From contig JAPPMF010000005.1 of NCBI GenBank assembly GCA_028819195.1, positions 1 through 64,000 of the forward strand: a DNA stretch of 64,000 nucleotides. Reading direction: 5' to 3'. Both the position numbers and the translations under genes were made by a program. The DNA is from Bin55 sp028819195 (GTDB taxonomy: Bacteria; Pseudomonadota; Gammaproteobacteria; Pseudomonadales; Azotimanducaceae). How positions within the stretch are numbered: position 1 is the stretch's first letter; every line of letters begins with the position of its first letter. Shown here in pieces: positions 8,433-18,013 of the stretch. Below the pieces are notes generated by a model. It was not told the origin of the DNA. It made no database searches and saw only the letters and a list, made by a program, of their open reading frames with translations.

Positions 8433-8879
8433 GTGAGAATTACCAGCAGAAGAACGATCTTTTTGCTGATGGTGGGTTCCTCACTATTATTGCTTTTGAG
8501 TAGTTGTTCCAAACCACAAGTTGAAGTCGAATTTGAAAACGGCTGGATCCGCCCTCTCATTGGTACAAGAACAACAACTGCCGGGTATGTTCAGATTCAA
8601 AACAATCGAATAGAAACTCTCGTATTTACCGAAGCAAACAGTTCAACGATCGAGAAAATCGAATTTCACGTTACAACAAAAAGTCGAGGAACACACCAAA
8701 TGAAGTTACTCGAACAATTGGAAATAAAACCCGGTCAATCCCTCGACTTAAAGCCCGGAGGATATCACCTTATGCTATTCGGAGTTCAAAACGGTGAAAC
8801 AACAACACACCGGATTGAATTCGAGACTGGAAATGGTGAGGTCTTTTCGCATGAATTTGTTGTTCAGGACGATTCTTGA
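8433..8879 (+). CDS. PCuAC-family copper chaperone, lipoprotein
   Basis: PCuAC proteins carry Cu(I) in the periplasm for cytochrome oxidase assembly. The 148 residues start with a GTG and a signal peptide ending in a lipobox (LSSC), so the protein is probably lipid-anchored. The mature part is a small beta-domain. The family's copper-site pattern can be traced: a histidine in IEFHVTT, a methionine in THQMKLL, and the HxM pair in GGYHLMLFG. No cytochrome oxidase or Sco gene is nearby, so the copper role rests on the family assignment. Confidence 0.8.
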   Translation: MRITSRRTIFLLMVGSSLLLLLSSCSKPQVEVEFENGWIRPLIGTRTTTAGYVQIQNNRIETLVFTEANSSTIEKIEFHVTTKSRGTHQMKLLEQLEIKPGQSLDLKPGGYHLMLFGVQNGETTTHRIEFETGNGEVFSHEFVVQDDS

Positions 8880-8994
8880 CTTATACCCGTTCCGTTGATG
8901 GACTGAAATAGTTAATCGATCTTTCTTTATCATATTTCAATTCTGTTTTACTTCCATCTAATTCACCCATTTCATCGAGTTCAAAGGAGAACTT

Positions 8995-11082
8995 ATGGAC
9001 CATAGCCTGACCTTGATTCCGCCAATTCTTGGAATCGTAGGACTCATCGCCGCGTTTGTCATCTATTTGCTCGTAAAACGTTATCCCGAAGGCGAAGCAA
9101 AGGTTAGAGAAATCGCTCAACAAATTCATGATGGTGCGATGACCTTTATGCGACGAGAATATAGTCTGCTGGCAATCTTTGCCATCATTCTGCTCATACT
9201 GCTGTTGCTTGATTCTCAACACTTGGGATGGAAGACCGCAGTCGCTTTTGTATTTGGGGCTTTTGCCTCAGCGGGTGCGGGTTGGTTCGGTATGTATACC
9301 GCTACCAAAGCAAATGTACGCACGACAACAGCGGCACAAGTTAAAGGACCAGCTGCGGCTTTATCGGCAGCCTTCTTTGGCGGTTCTATCATGGGATTAG
9401 CAGTTGCGTCACTCGGACTCTTAGGACTTGGATTAGTTTATTACCTGTTTGGAAGCGATCCTGTCAATGCACATCACATTCATGGTTTTGGCATGGGTGC
9501 TTCGACCGTCGCGTTATTTTCTCGTGTCGGGGGTGGAATTTACACAAAGAGTGCTGACGTCGGTGCAGATCTAGTCGGTAAAACCGAAGAAAACATCCCT
9601 GAAGATGATCCTAGAAATCCCGGTGTCATTGCCGATAACGTAGGCGATAACGTTGGAGATATAGCGGGTATGGGTTCAGACATTTTTGAATCCTATTGCG
9701 GTTCCATGATCGCCAGCATAGCAATTGCCTCAACGCTAAGTTCCGATGCCGTAATAAACCTCTTTGCAGGCGTGGTAAATCCCGACGAAGTCAGGGGGGT
9801 GATTATGTTCTTACCCTTAGCGCTAGCATCGTTAGGTCTAATTTGTTCGATCCTTGGAATTGTACTAGTACGTACGCAATCAAATCGCAATCCAGCGTTG
9901 GCGCTAAGATTAGGAATGACGGTTACTCCCATCTTGTTCATCATTGGTGCATTCTTCTTAGTAACCCAATTTTCACAATTGAATGTCAATCTGTGGTGGT
10001 GTGTGTTAACCGGTGCGATTGGTGGAATAATTATTGGATTGACAACCGAGTACTACACATCAGGTCGGCCAATACAGAGAATAGCAGAACAAGGTAAAAC
10101 CGGAGCAGCTACAGTTTTAATTTCAGGTCTAGCGACCGGTATGCAGTCAGTTGTCATCCCGATATTAAGTATTGCCGCGATTATTTTTGTTTCAACATCA
10201 ATTGCGGGTCTCTACGGAGTTGGTATTGCAGCAGTTGGTCTGCTAGCAACTGTTGGCATGACTATGGCAGTAGATGCCTACGGCCCCGTCGCCGATAATG
10301 CGGGGGGAATTGCCGAAATGGGAGGACTTGGAGAAGATGTACGAAAAATAACCGATTCGTTGGATGAACTAGGAAATACTACCGCAGCCATGGGTAAGGG
10401 GTTTGCGATTGGTGCGGCTGCCTTGGCTGCACTAGCAATTATCGCAGCGTTTATCGAAGCGATTAGTGTCCACGATGTGGAATTTGTTCTCAACATTGGC
10501 GATCCTTTAGTGTTAGTCGGTCTATTTATCGGTGGCTTGACAGCATTCTTCATTGCTTCACTTACGATGAGCGCGGTGGGTTCAGCGGCCGAAAAGATGA
10601 TTGAAGAAATTCGTCGACAGTTTCGTGAAATCTCAGGACTAAGAGAAGGTACAGCCAGTCCGGACCATGAAAAATGTATCAAGATCGCCACAGATGCTGC
10701 GCTTACGCGAATGTTTCTTCCTGGAGCTATCGCGATATTTTTACCACCCTTAGTAGGATTTGGCTTAGGCGCAAAAGCTCTTGGTGGTTTGTTAGGTGGT
10801 GGACTTGTGGGCTGCGTGCTGCTTGCGCTAACGATGGCAAATGCCGGCGGCGCTTGGGATAATGCCAAAAAACACGTTGAAAAAGGAGCGTTAGGAGAAG
10901 GTCACCTAAAGGGTTCAGATACACATGCTGCGACAGTCGTAGGCGATACTGTTGGTGACCCATTTAAAGACACGTCTGGTCCAAGTATGAACATCCTTAT
11001 CAACGTTATGGCTATCGTCAGTTTAGTGATCGCTCCTGTGATTGCCGAACATCAGGCGTGGGTCAGTTACCTACCATGGTAA
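8995..11082 (+). CDS. hppA: Membrane-bound ion-translocating pyrophosphatase
   Basis: This enzyme couples pyrophosphate hydrolysis to H+ (or Na+) pumping across the inner membrane. The 695 residues contain about 15-16 membrane segments. The substrate site is intact: DVGADLVGKTEEN (residues 188-200), then DNVGDNVGD near 214-222, and the C-terminal DNAKK and GDTVGDPFKDTSGP segments. The stretch GNTTAAMGKGF (about 459-470) has alanine where potassium-independent enzymes have lysine, so it should be the K+-dependent type. Whether it moves H+ or Na+ cannot be decided here. A strong ribosome-binding site (AAAGGAGA) precedes the ATG. It converges with the pyrophosphate-type phosphofructokinase gene, 10 bases away. 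Confidence 0.95.
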   Translation: MDHSLTLIPPILGIVGLIAAFVIYLLVKRYPEGEAKVREIAQQIHDGAMTFMRREYSLLAIFAIILLILLLLDSQHLGWKTAVAFVFGAFASAGAGWFGMYTATKANVRTTTAAQVKGPAAALSAAFFGGSIMGLAVASLGLLGLGLVYYLFGSDPVNAHHIHGFGMGASTVALFSRVGGGIYTKSADVGADLVGKTEENIPEDDPRNPGVIADNVGDNVGDIAGMGSDIFESYCGSMIASIAIASTLSSDAVINLFAGVVNPDEVRGVIMFLPLALASLGLICSILGIVLVRTQSNRNPALALRLGMTVTPILFIIGAFFLVTQFSQLNVNLWWCVLTGAIGGIIIGLTTEYYTSGRPIQRIAEQGKTGAATVLISGLATGMQSVVIPILSIAAIIFVSTSIAGLYGVGIAAVGLLATVGMTMAVDAYGPVADNAGGIAEMGGLGEDVRKITDSLDELGNTTAAMGKGFAIGAAALAALAIIAAFIEAISVHDVEFVLNIGDPLVLVGLFIGGLTAFFIASLTMSAVGSAAEKMIEEIRRQFREISGLREGTASPDHEKCIKIATDAALTRMFLPGAIAIFLPPLVGFGLGAKALGGLLGGGLVGCVLLALTMANAGGAWDNAKKHVEKGALGEGHLKGSDTHAATVVGDTVGDPFKDTSGPSMNILINVMAIVSLVIAPVIAEHQAWVSYLPW

Positions 11083-11092
11083 CCGTCTTGGT

Positions 11093-12352
11093 TTACACTT
11101 GAAATTCAGGTAGTTTGCGCGCGACAAAGTCAAGTTTGAGCCGCTGATAATCGGGTAGACCGTCTCGGTAAACTGGGAACGATTCCCCACTAACAAGCGG
11201 GAGCAGATATTCACGTGCCTCTGCGGTAATTCCGTAGCCGTCGTCGCGAATGTACTCAGACGGAAGTGTCTTCTCGATGTTTGCGACCTGAGATACATCG
11301 GCAGTATCAATGCTCCAACGGTAGGGATTATTCGACTCGCGTTTGATCACAACCATGACATCTCGCGCCCCCTGTACGGCGAGTTCTACGGCACTTTTTC
11401 CAACGTTAAACGCTTGTTCTTGGTCCACTTTTGATACCAAGTGTCCTGCGGCGCGCTGCAAATAATCGGCGATCGCATAATGTACCTTATAGCCCAAATC
11501 GCGTTGTATTGAGTCGGCGAGAGTCGCCCCGACACCGCCTAATTGTGTATGTCCAAAGGCATCTTTTGAACTCGATTCAGCCACAAACTGTCCGTCGCTT
11601 AATCGAATTCCTTCAGAGGCAACAACGACACAAAAACCGTGATTTTTGACAACCTTTTTCACTGCTTCGGCAAACTTTTCTGCGTCAAAAATCACCTCTG
11701 GAAACAGAATAATATGAGGCGGTTCGTCAGGACCGGACCCAGCTAAACCACCTGCAGCTGCTATCCAACCTGAATGCCTTCCCATAACCTCCAAAATGAA
11801 AACTTTAGTAGAGGTGTCGCACATCGACTGCACGTCTAACGCAGCCTCCTTAGTCGAGACGGCAATGTACTTAGCGACCGAGCCAAAACCTGGCGAACAA
11901 TCGGTTATAGCTAAGTCGTTGTCGACAGTCTTGGGAATGCCGATACATTGAATCGGATAGCTGAATTGTTCACCAAGTTTCGCTATCTTATGAAGCGTGT
12001 CCTGCGAGTCGCCACCACCGTTATAAAAGAAATATCGAACATCGTGGGCTTTGAATACTTCGAACAAACGGTTGACGACAGGATCTTTTGGATCGGTGTT
12101 TTGCAACTTGAATCGACAGGATCCAAATGCACCCCCCGGAACATGAAGTAACTGCTCAATAGCACGATCCGATTCGCGCGATGTATCGATGAGCTCTTCA
12201 CGTAAAACACCGACGACGCCATTCTTGGCGGCTAGTACGTTACGGATTTTCATTGTATGTTGCCGCGCCGTCTGTATTACACCGCTGGCTGTCGCGTTTA
12301 TTACAGCTGTAACTCCACCCGACTGTGCATATATAGCGTTATGAGCAATCAT
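11093..12352 (-). CDS. pfp: Pyrophosphate-dependent 6-phosphofructokinase
   Basis: This enzyme phosphorylates fructose 6-phosphate with pyrophosphate instead of ATP, reversibly, in the glycolytic/gluconeogenic pathway. The 419 residues belong to the PfkA superfamily: QSGGVTAVIN near the N-terminus, YNGGGDSQDT, the catalytic PKTVDND and EVMGRHSGWIAA. The lysine in PKTVDND (ATP enzymes have G) together with D in GGGDS mark pyrophosphate specificity. It lies tail-to-tail with the membrane pyrophosphatase, which suggests shared pyrophosphate-based energy use. Confidence 0.92.
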   Translation of the reverse strand: MIAHNAIYAQSGGVTAVINATASGVIQTARQHTMKIRNVLAAKNGVVGVLREELIDTSRESDRAIEQLLHVPGGAFGSCRFKLQNTDPKDPVVNRLFEVFKAHDVRYFFYNGGGDSQDTLHKIAKLGEQFSYPIQCIGIPKTVDNDLAITDCSPGFGSVAKYIAVSTKEAALDVQSMCDTSTKVFILEVMGRHSGWIAAAGGLAGSGPDEPPHIILFPEVIFDAEKFAEAVKKVVKNHGFCVVVASEGIRLSDGQFVAESSSKDAFGHTQLGGVGATLADSIQRDLGYKVHYAIADYLQRAAGHLVSKVDQEQAFNVGKSAVELAVQGARDVMVVIKRESNNPYRWSIDTADVSQVANIEKTLPSEYIRDDGYGITAEAREYLLPLVSGESFPVYRDGLPDYQRLKLDFVARKLPEFQV

Positions 12353-12523
12353 GGTTTACATTATGTCGTTGTTGTTCGATCAATCAGTTAAAAGGATAGT
12401 TCGAAATGTGTATTTCTAAAATTTTGTAGCGGTTTGCGAATTAAAACTCGTACCGTGAATTTTGTTTTATAGTCCTTGACGATCCTTCTTGACTCTGTTG
12501 TTTCACCCGCTTCTTAAAAAACG

Positions 12524-13069
12524 ATGTTTCTTTCAGCCACTCGACACTACTGGTTGCTGAGCACCTTTCGTGGCTCTCCAGCCAATTCGAACGGTGGTAC
12601 TGAAACTATTTTGGTGCTTTACACAATTCTTTTCATTCTCGGTCTTGGGTCTACATTTTGGTTGCTTAACTCTGGCTTTCTCGTCGTCTTTGCCGGTGGT
12701 TTTGTGATAACTCAAACTTTAATCATGATTGGTATTTTGAGTGTGCTTCGAATCCGATACCAGCAATCTCGGTTTCGTAAGACGCTTTCTTCTTATCTGG
12801 GCGCTAGCGTGGTAATTACTGTCAGTAGTATCGCTGTAACGGCCGTGACTGGTGGAAACAATTTGATTGAATTCTTGATCTATTGTTGGAACGTCGCCAT
12901 ACTCGGGTACATTTTTCATAAATCAATTGAAGTCAAATTCTGGTTTGGGTTGCTGATAGCGCTAGTGTTATACTTCGTCGTGGAAATTGTCGGTGGACTG
13001 GTATTGCACCTGTTGTTCTATGAATCCTTACTCTCATTGATCACCGAGCAATCCATTAAGCCGAATTAA
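12524..13069 (+). CDS. Four-helix membrane protein, paralogue of the next gene
   Basis: The function is not recognised. The 181 residues have four or five hydrophobic segments after an N-terminal stretch with FRGSPANS. A charged turn, RQ..RFRKTLSSYLGAS, precedes the third segment. The following gene has the same architecture, including the F-G/R-KT-S-LG motif, so the two look like a tandem duplication. They precede mpl in the same direction with short gaps (8 and 6 bases), suggesting one transcript. The start ATG lacks a clear ribosome-binding site. Confidence 0.65.
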   Translation: MFLSATRHYWLLSTFRGSPANSNGGTETILVLYTILFILGLGSTFWLLNSGFLVVFAGGFVITQTLIMIGILSVLRIRYQQSRFRKTLSSYLGASVVITVSSIAVTAVTGGNNLIEFLIYCWNVAILGYIFHKSIEVKFWFGLLIALVLYFVVEIVGGLVLHLLFYESLLSLITEQSIKPN

Positions 13070-13077
13070 TCTAGCCC

Positions 13078-13614
13078 ATGTTGCAGATCTTTAGAACTTA
13101 CTTGTTTTTATGCCTTTTCCAAGGTTCGACTGCGCAAGCCGACGATCGACGCTCGACTTTCGTTCTCGGAATCGTTCTACTCGCGCTGCTTGTGATTGTT
13201 CGATTGAATTTACTCGAAGGACAATTCTCGCCATACCTCCTTGGCATGATTGTGTCGACATTTGTTCTCGTAGTAATATTCATTTATCTTTCGCTCCACA
13301 TCACAAAAAAACTTGCGCGCTTTGGTAAGACCTTTTCTGCGTTACTAGGTACCAAGCTCATTTTCGAAATTGTTGCTTGTGCTTTAATCTTGGTACGACA
13401 GCAGCCTGCCTTTGAACAAGAAACACTGATTGTGCATCTAATGCAGCTTGGAGTTTTCTTTTGGCGGATTGGCGTCATAGGTCTGATTTTGCGGCAGGCA
13501 ATGGAAATTTCACTACCGATGGGGATCGGCTTAGCTGCGTTGTTCGTATTTATTGCCAATGTGATCAGTGCAGTTGCTTTTCTTGATCCCTCAAGCTTTA
13601 CAACCGACATGTGA
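13078..13614 (+). CDS. Four-helix membrane protein, paralogue of the previous gene
   Basis: The function is not recognised. The 178 residues share the layout of the upstream protein: an N-terminal FQGSTAQADDRRS (compare FRGSPANSNGG), four or five membrane segments, FGKTFSALLGTKLI in place of FRKTLSSYLGAS, and a comparable pre-terminal RIGVIGLILRQAMEI segment (compare NVAILGYIFHKSIEV). It ends six bases before the GTG of mpl. A role in the cell envelope is only a guess from the neighbour. Confidence 0.7.
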   Translation: MLQIFRTYLFLCLFQGSTAQADDRRSTFVLGIVLLALLVIVRLNLLEGQFSPYLLGMIVSTFVLVVIFIYLSLHITKKLARFGKTFSALLGTKLIFEIVACALILVRQQPAFEQETLIVHLMQLGVFFWRIGVIGLILRQAMEISLPMGIGLAALFVFIANVISAVAFLDPSSFTTDM

Positions 13615-13620
13615 TAGATT

Positions 13621-15015
13621 GTGCAACGCGACGAATCTCTATACTTCATGGGAATCGGCGGTACACTCATGGGGAATTTGGCGATATTAGCCAAAGCAAA
13701 GGGTTACCAAGTCAGTGGTTTCGATGGTCCGATCTATCCCCCTATGAGTGACTACTTAGACCAAGCTGGAATCACAATTTTCGATCAATTTGATCCGGTA
13801 CAACTACAACCTCCGCCGGATCTGGTAATCGTTGGAAATGCAAATTTACCGCGGGGTAATCCAGCTTTAGAGTATGTACTGAATCAGGGTTTACGGTATC
13901 AATCAGGACCCGAATGGCTGGGGAATGAAGTTCTGCAAGACCGCCACGTTGTCGCAGTGGCAGGCACCCATGGAAAAACCACTACAACAGCAATGATAGC
14001 ATGGATCTTGCATTGTGCGGAGAAAAACCCTGGTTACTTGATTGGAGGAGTTCCTATCGATCTACCACAAGCTAGTGCACTTGGTACCGGTAACACATTC
14101 GTCATAGAAGCTGACGAATACGATACTTCTTACTTTGACCGGCGCGCTAAATTTATGCACTATCGTCCGTCGACATTGATTATCACTTCCATTGAATTCG
14201 ATCATGCCGACATCTTTCCAGACTTAGAGGCGATCAAGTATCAGTTTCAACACTTGGTACGGGCAGTTCCAGCCGTTGGTTCGATTATCACACCGATGAA
14301 CGATCCAGAAATTGAAGAGGTCTTACAGCGCGGCTGTTGGACTCCAAGAATTACCTTTCAAAGTTCTTTACCAAGTACAGAACCAAAACCAAATTATTGG
14401 GCAGTACCAGAAAAATCCGACGGGTCTGAATTCTCTGTTTTTTCAGAACAACATGGACTGCTTGGTACAGTAAACTGGAGTCTGTGCGGGATGCACAACG
14501 TCGCAAATGGATTAGCAGCGGTGATTGCTGCAGCTCAAGTAGGTGTTGAACCTAACGAGTCGATTGCGCATCTTAGTCGATTTTCTGGAGTTAAACGGCG
14601 TTTAGAAATCATCGCACAGACTAAAAACTCAACGATTTATAGCGACTTTGCTCACCATCCTACGGCAATCGAGACAACCCTTCAAGGACTAAGGGGGCGT
14701 GTTGGCGACGAACGGATTATTGCTGTCGTCGACCCCGGTACGCATACCATGTCGTTAGGAACACTGCGCGCGCAACTAAAAAAATGTTGTAATGCCGCTG
14801 ACTACGTGATTTGGTACCAATCTAGCTCGGTGCGATGGAACCTTACAGAACTTGTCGAGAGTAATTCGAGTAAAAATAGAATCGAGTCTAATCTGAATGA
14901 ACTGGTCAACTATCTCTGTCGAGAACAGCAGCAAAAGACTCATTTCGTTCTGATGAGCAATGGTAGTTTTGACGGGATCTTTCGGCGAATTGTCGAAACT
15001 CTCGCTACTCATTAA
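13621..15015 (+). CDS. mpl: UDP-N-acetylmuramate:L-alanyl-gamma-D-glutamyl-meso-diaminopimelate ligase
   Basis: Mpl reattaches the murein tripeptide to UDP-MurNAc during peptidoglycan recycling. The 464 residues show the Mur ligase pattern: an N-terminal Rossmann-like FMGIGGTLMGNLA, the P-loop VAGTHGKTTTTAM, EADEYDTSYFDRRAKF (metal site), EFDHADIFPDL, and the C-terminal DFAHHPTAI motif. MGIGGTLMG and the EYDTSYFDRR block are characteristic of Mpl rather than MurC. Translation starts at a GTG six bases after the preceding membrane protein gene. Confidence 0.93.
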   Translation: MQRDESLYFMGIGGTLMGNLAILAKAKGYQVSGFDGPIYPPMSDYLDQAGITIFDQFDPVQLQPPPDLVIVGNANLPRGNPALEYVLNQGLRYQSGPEWLGNEVLQDRHVVAVAGTHGKTTTTAMIAWILHCAEKNPGYLIGGVPIDLPQASALGTGNTFVIEADEYDTSYFDRRAKFMHYRPSTLIITSIEFDHADIFPDLEAIKYQFQHLVRAVPAVGSIITPMNDPEIEEVLQRGCWTPRITFQSSLPSTEPKPNYWAVPEKSDGSEFSVFSEQHGLLGTVNWSLCGMHNVANGLAAVIAAAQVGVEPNESIAHLSRFSGVKRRLEIIAQTKNSTIYSDFAHHPTAIETTLQGLRGRVGDERIIAVVDPGTHTMSLGTLRAQLKKCCNAADYVIWYQSSSVRWNLTELVESNSSKNRIESNLNELVNYLCREQQQKTHFVLMSNGSFDGIFRRIVETLATH

Positions 15016-15053
15016 CAGTGCCGAGAGATGTTCGATTATCAAAAAATGTCACC

Positions 15054-16793
15054 TTAAAACCAACTTGATGCTGGTTCCATTAACGTCTCAGTACCGCTTT
15101 GAATGGATTTCGCTAACGAATCTATCTTCGGCATTAACTTAGCCCAGTAAAAATCAGCTAGCATTTGTTTGTCATTCCCAAGATATTCAGTAGCTTGCAT
15201 GCGAGCCCACAACCAACCGTAGATGATATGTCCGCACAGATCTAAATAGTCAACCGCGGCACCGGCAGCAAACTCCAACGAGTTCGACGATTTCGAACAA
15301 ATTTCACGCGTGATTTCAGTCCATAAATCACAAGCCCGATGCACGTCCGGAGTGTATGGGCTGGCGACCATACTCTGCTTGATATATTCGATAAACTCGG
15401 CAACAACTAATCCGTCGTTCGGAACGACCTTTCGTTTCACTAAATCGAGTGCTTGAATACCGTTCGTACCTTCGTAAATCTGTGCAATCCTTGCATCACG
15501 AACGACTTGCTCGATACCGGTCTCGCGAATATAGCCGTGCCCACCAAAACAATTCTGTGCTAACACGGCCGAATCAAATGCACGGTCGGTCAGAAAAGCT
15601 TTCACAATGGGGGTAAGTAATTCAACAAAGCGTTGAGCTTGCTCACGTTCTTCTTGTTTCTCACAATGCCATGAACGATCGATCTGGTGAGCAACAAAGG
15701 CTGAAAATGCCCGCCCGCCTTCGTTATAGGCGCGTTGGGTTAGCATCGTCCGTCGAATATCCGGGTGCTCAATGATCGGATCAGCTGGTCCATCGGTGTT
15801 AACCGGTCCTGTCGGCGAGCGACCTTGTAAACGTTCTTTGACGTATTCAGATGCCAATTGATAAGCCCTGTCGCCTAGACCTAAACCTTGAATCCCCACC
15901 GACAATCGTGCCGTATTCATCATAGTGAACATACACATCAGTCCTTGATTAGGTTCGCCAATTAAATGAGCTTTAGCGTCTTCGTAGGCAATCGTCGAGG
16001 TAGCGCTACCGTGGATTCCCATTTTCTTTTCGATAGATATACTCGAGAATCCATTGCGTTCACCGAGTGAACCATCGTCATTGACTAAATACTTGGGTAC
16101 CATGAACAATGAAATACCTTTAACTCCTTCGGGTGCATCTGGTAATCGCGCAAGTACTAAGTGCACAATGTTCTCTGCCAGATCGTGTTCACCACTCGTG
16201 ATAAATATTTTTGTTCCGTTCAACCGGTAAGTGCCGTCAGGTGCTGGCACTGCCGCGGTACGTAGCATGCCTAAATCAGTGCCGGCATGAGACTCCGTAA
16301 GCGCCATGGCACCAGTCCATTTTCCTGAGTACATATTTGGGAGATAAGTGTCTTTTATCCAATCTTCCCCATGAACTCTTAAACAATGTGCCGCGCCGAT
16401 CGTGAGCGAACCATACAACCAGAGAGTGGTATTTGCAGCAAAAAAGTACTCATCGACGAGCACACCAAGAGTCATGGGTAATCCTTGACCACCGAACTTA
16501 GGATCACCACCAAGACCGATCCAACCCCCTTGTACCAATGTGGAAAAAGCCTTTGGATAGCCTGAAGGCGCGTACACGGACCCGTTTTCCCAACGAGCGC
16601 CTTCTTCGTCCCCAGATTGAGACAATGGATCCATCACGTCCGCGGCGAGTTGACCCGCTTGTTCTAAAACTGCTTCAGCTAGCGACATATCCAATCCGTC
16701 AATCTTTGACCAACTTGACCAATCCTCGTGGGCACGCAGAAAGTCGCGAAGCAAAAACATACCATCTTGAACGGGTGGCTTATAGGGGCTCAT
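15054..16793 (-). CDS. Acyl-CoA dehydrogenase, large DmdC-like type
   Basis: This is a flavoprotein that oxidises an acyl-CoA to the 2-enoyl-CoA. The 579 residues start with the MSPYKPP block typical of the ~600-residue subfamily that includes 3-methylmercaptopropionyl-CoA dehydrogenases. The FAD/substrate segments GAMALTESHAGTDL, KIFITSGEH and FGGHGYIRETGIEQVVRDARI are present, and IYEGTNGIQALDLVKRK supplies the catalytic-glutamate region. The C-terminal extension is helical. The substrate cannot be told from sequence. Its start overlaps the stop of the upstream acyltransferase gene by four bases. Confidence 0.88.
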   Translation of the reverse strand: MSPYKPPVQDGMFLLRDFLRAHEDWSSWSKIDGLDMSLAEAVLEQAGQLAADVMDPLSQSGDEEGARWENGSVYAPSGYPKAFSTLVQGGWIGLGGDPKFGGQGLPMTLGVLVDEYFFAANTTLWLYGSLTIGAAHCLRVHGEDWIKDTYLPNMYSGKWTGAMALTESHAGTDLGMLRTAAVPAPDGTYRLNGTKIFITSGEHDLAENIVHLVLARLPDAPEGVKGISLFMVPKYLVNDDGSLGERNGFSSISIEKKMGIHGSATSTIAYEDAKAHLIGEPNQGLMCMFTMMNTARLSVGIQGLGLGDRAYQLASEYVKERLQGRSPTGPVNTDGPADPIIEHPDIRRTMLTQRAYNEGGRAFSAFVAHQIDRSWHCEKQEEREQAQRFVELLTPIVKAFLTDRAFDSAVLAQNCFGGHGYIRETGIEQVVRDARIAQIYEGTNGIQALDLVKRKVVPNDGLVVAEFIEYIKQSMVASPYTPDVHRACDLWTEITREICSKSSNSLEFAAGAAVDYLDLCGHIIYGWLWARMQATEYLGNDKQMLADFYWAKLMPKIDSLAKSIQSGTETLMEPASSWF

Positions 16794-18013
16794 GTATTAG
16801 GATCCATTGTTGTGTGTGAAAAGTTACTTGTCGAGAATTGATTCGCGTATTGGCGCAGAAAGTAAGATTTTAAATGTGGCTCAATCTGCTCCATTTGTTC
16901 GTTGAATTTTGTTCTTACCATACCATATTCAAGCAGACAACCGCCGCCACCTTCAAGCTGTCGTTTGGCTTCACCAAACACGGGGTATTGGAAGGTCGCT
17001 CGATCCATTATCTCATCGATATGTATAGCTAAATGATCATCCGTTGGAAACTGTAGTACCGAACTCGCATTTTGTCCATTTGTATCGGTAGTTACACGTG
17101 GTGAAAATGCTAAATGTACCCTACCTTTATAACCTCGAATCCCAGCAACAATGCTACTAATATCCTCGCCCTCTTTTTTCTTATAACTACCGGTTGAATC
17201 GCGGATATAAAGTTCGTGTGCTTTCCTTGGTGCGCATGGATCGAGTTCGTAAGTTAAGGTCACCGGAATAAGATTGACTCGGTTTAGCCACGTATCAAAA
17301 TCTCGAAACTCAGTACGGTATGCAAGCATAAACATTTTTAGTACGGCAGGGTCGGTTGTGTCGGTGCCGTCTTTTGATCGTCCTTGACTCTGGGCGATCC
17401 AAACCGATTCCCCTTGCTCAAGAATATGTCGAATATACCTTGATGTCTTTATCAAAGCTTTGTACTGGGCACGTGCAGATTCCGCACTTCTGACTACCAT
17501 AAATGACCGATTCATTCGCATTACGTCCTTCGCGAACCCGTCTTGTAAGAGGTTGTCACCAACGGCTAGTTGTGGACGTTGAAATCCGCGTTCACGTAGA
17601 GTGTAGACGATGAACGCCGAGTCTAAAACAATGTCGCGGTGATTTGAAATAAATAGACAGGGTTCATTCTGAGGAAGATGTTCGATTCCGGATACCGTTA
17701 ATCCAGCAGTAGTGGTACGTATGACATACGCAACGTACCTACCCAACAAATCTTGTAATTGATCACGATTAAAAATGTTTCGATACCGGAACTTTAACAG
17801 ATTCTTTAGCAAAAACCTGATTCCTGCCGGATATAGGTCATAGAGTCGCGGCCAGGTGAACATTCCGATGGAACGAAGCAGACTCTGATCGTGAATGAGT
17901 TTTTTGATCATGCCGGGGATTTCTTCGTCGTAGTACGGACGAATATCGTCAAAATCAGCATTTAGATGAACATCCATGTTCCGTGATGTGAAGTGCGCTA
18001 CGGTGCTAGTCAT
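16790..18013 (-). CDS. 1-acyl-sn-glycerol-3-phosphate acyltransferase family protein
   Basis: This is a putative PlsC-type lysophospholipid acyltransferase. The 407-residue protein carries the NHxxxxD catalytic motif (FISNHRDIVLDSAF, about residues 120-135) after a segment ending in GIEHLPQNEPC. A second conserved block, WIAQSQGRSKDGTDTTDPAVLKM, matches the long gammaproteobacterial subgroup of these acyltransferases. The N-terminal part (DDIRPYYDEEIPGMIKKLIHD) also belongs to this subgroup. ATGA coupling to the acyl-CoA dehydrogenase suggests related lipid metabolism. The exact acyl acceptor is unknown. Confidence 0.8.
   Translation of the reverse strand: MTSTVAHFTSRNMDVHLNADFDDIRPYYDEEIPGMIKKLIHDQSLLRSIGMFTWPRLYDLYPAGIRFLLKNLLKFRYRNIFNRDQLQDLLGRYVAYVIRTTTAGLTVSGIEHLPQNEPCLFISNHRDIVLDSAFIVYTLRERGFQRPQLAVGDNLLQDGFAKDVMRMNRSFMVVRSAESARAQYKALIKTSRYIRHILEQGESVWIAQSQGRSKDGTDTTDPAVLKMFMLAYRTEFRDFDTWLNRVNLIPVTLTYELDPCAPRKAHELYIRDSTGSYKKKEGEDISSIVAGIRGYKGRVHLAFSPRVTTDTNGQNASSVLQFPTDDHLAIHIDEIMDRATFQYPVFGEAKRQLEGGGGCLLEYGMVRTKFNEQMEQIEPHLKSYFLRQYANQFSTSNFSHTTMDPNT

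Noticed and set aside
9693..10868. Minus-strand ORFs inside hppA
   Set aside because: Antisense frames produced by the codon bias of the intact membrane pyrophosphatase gene.
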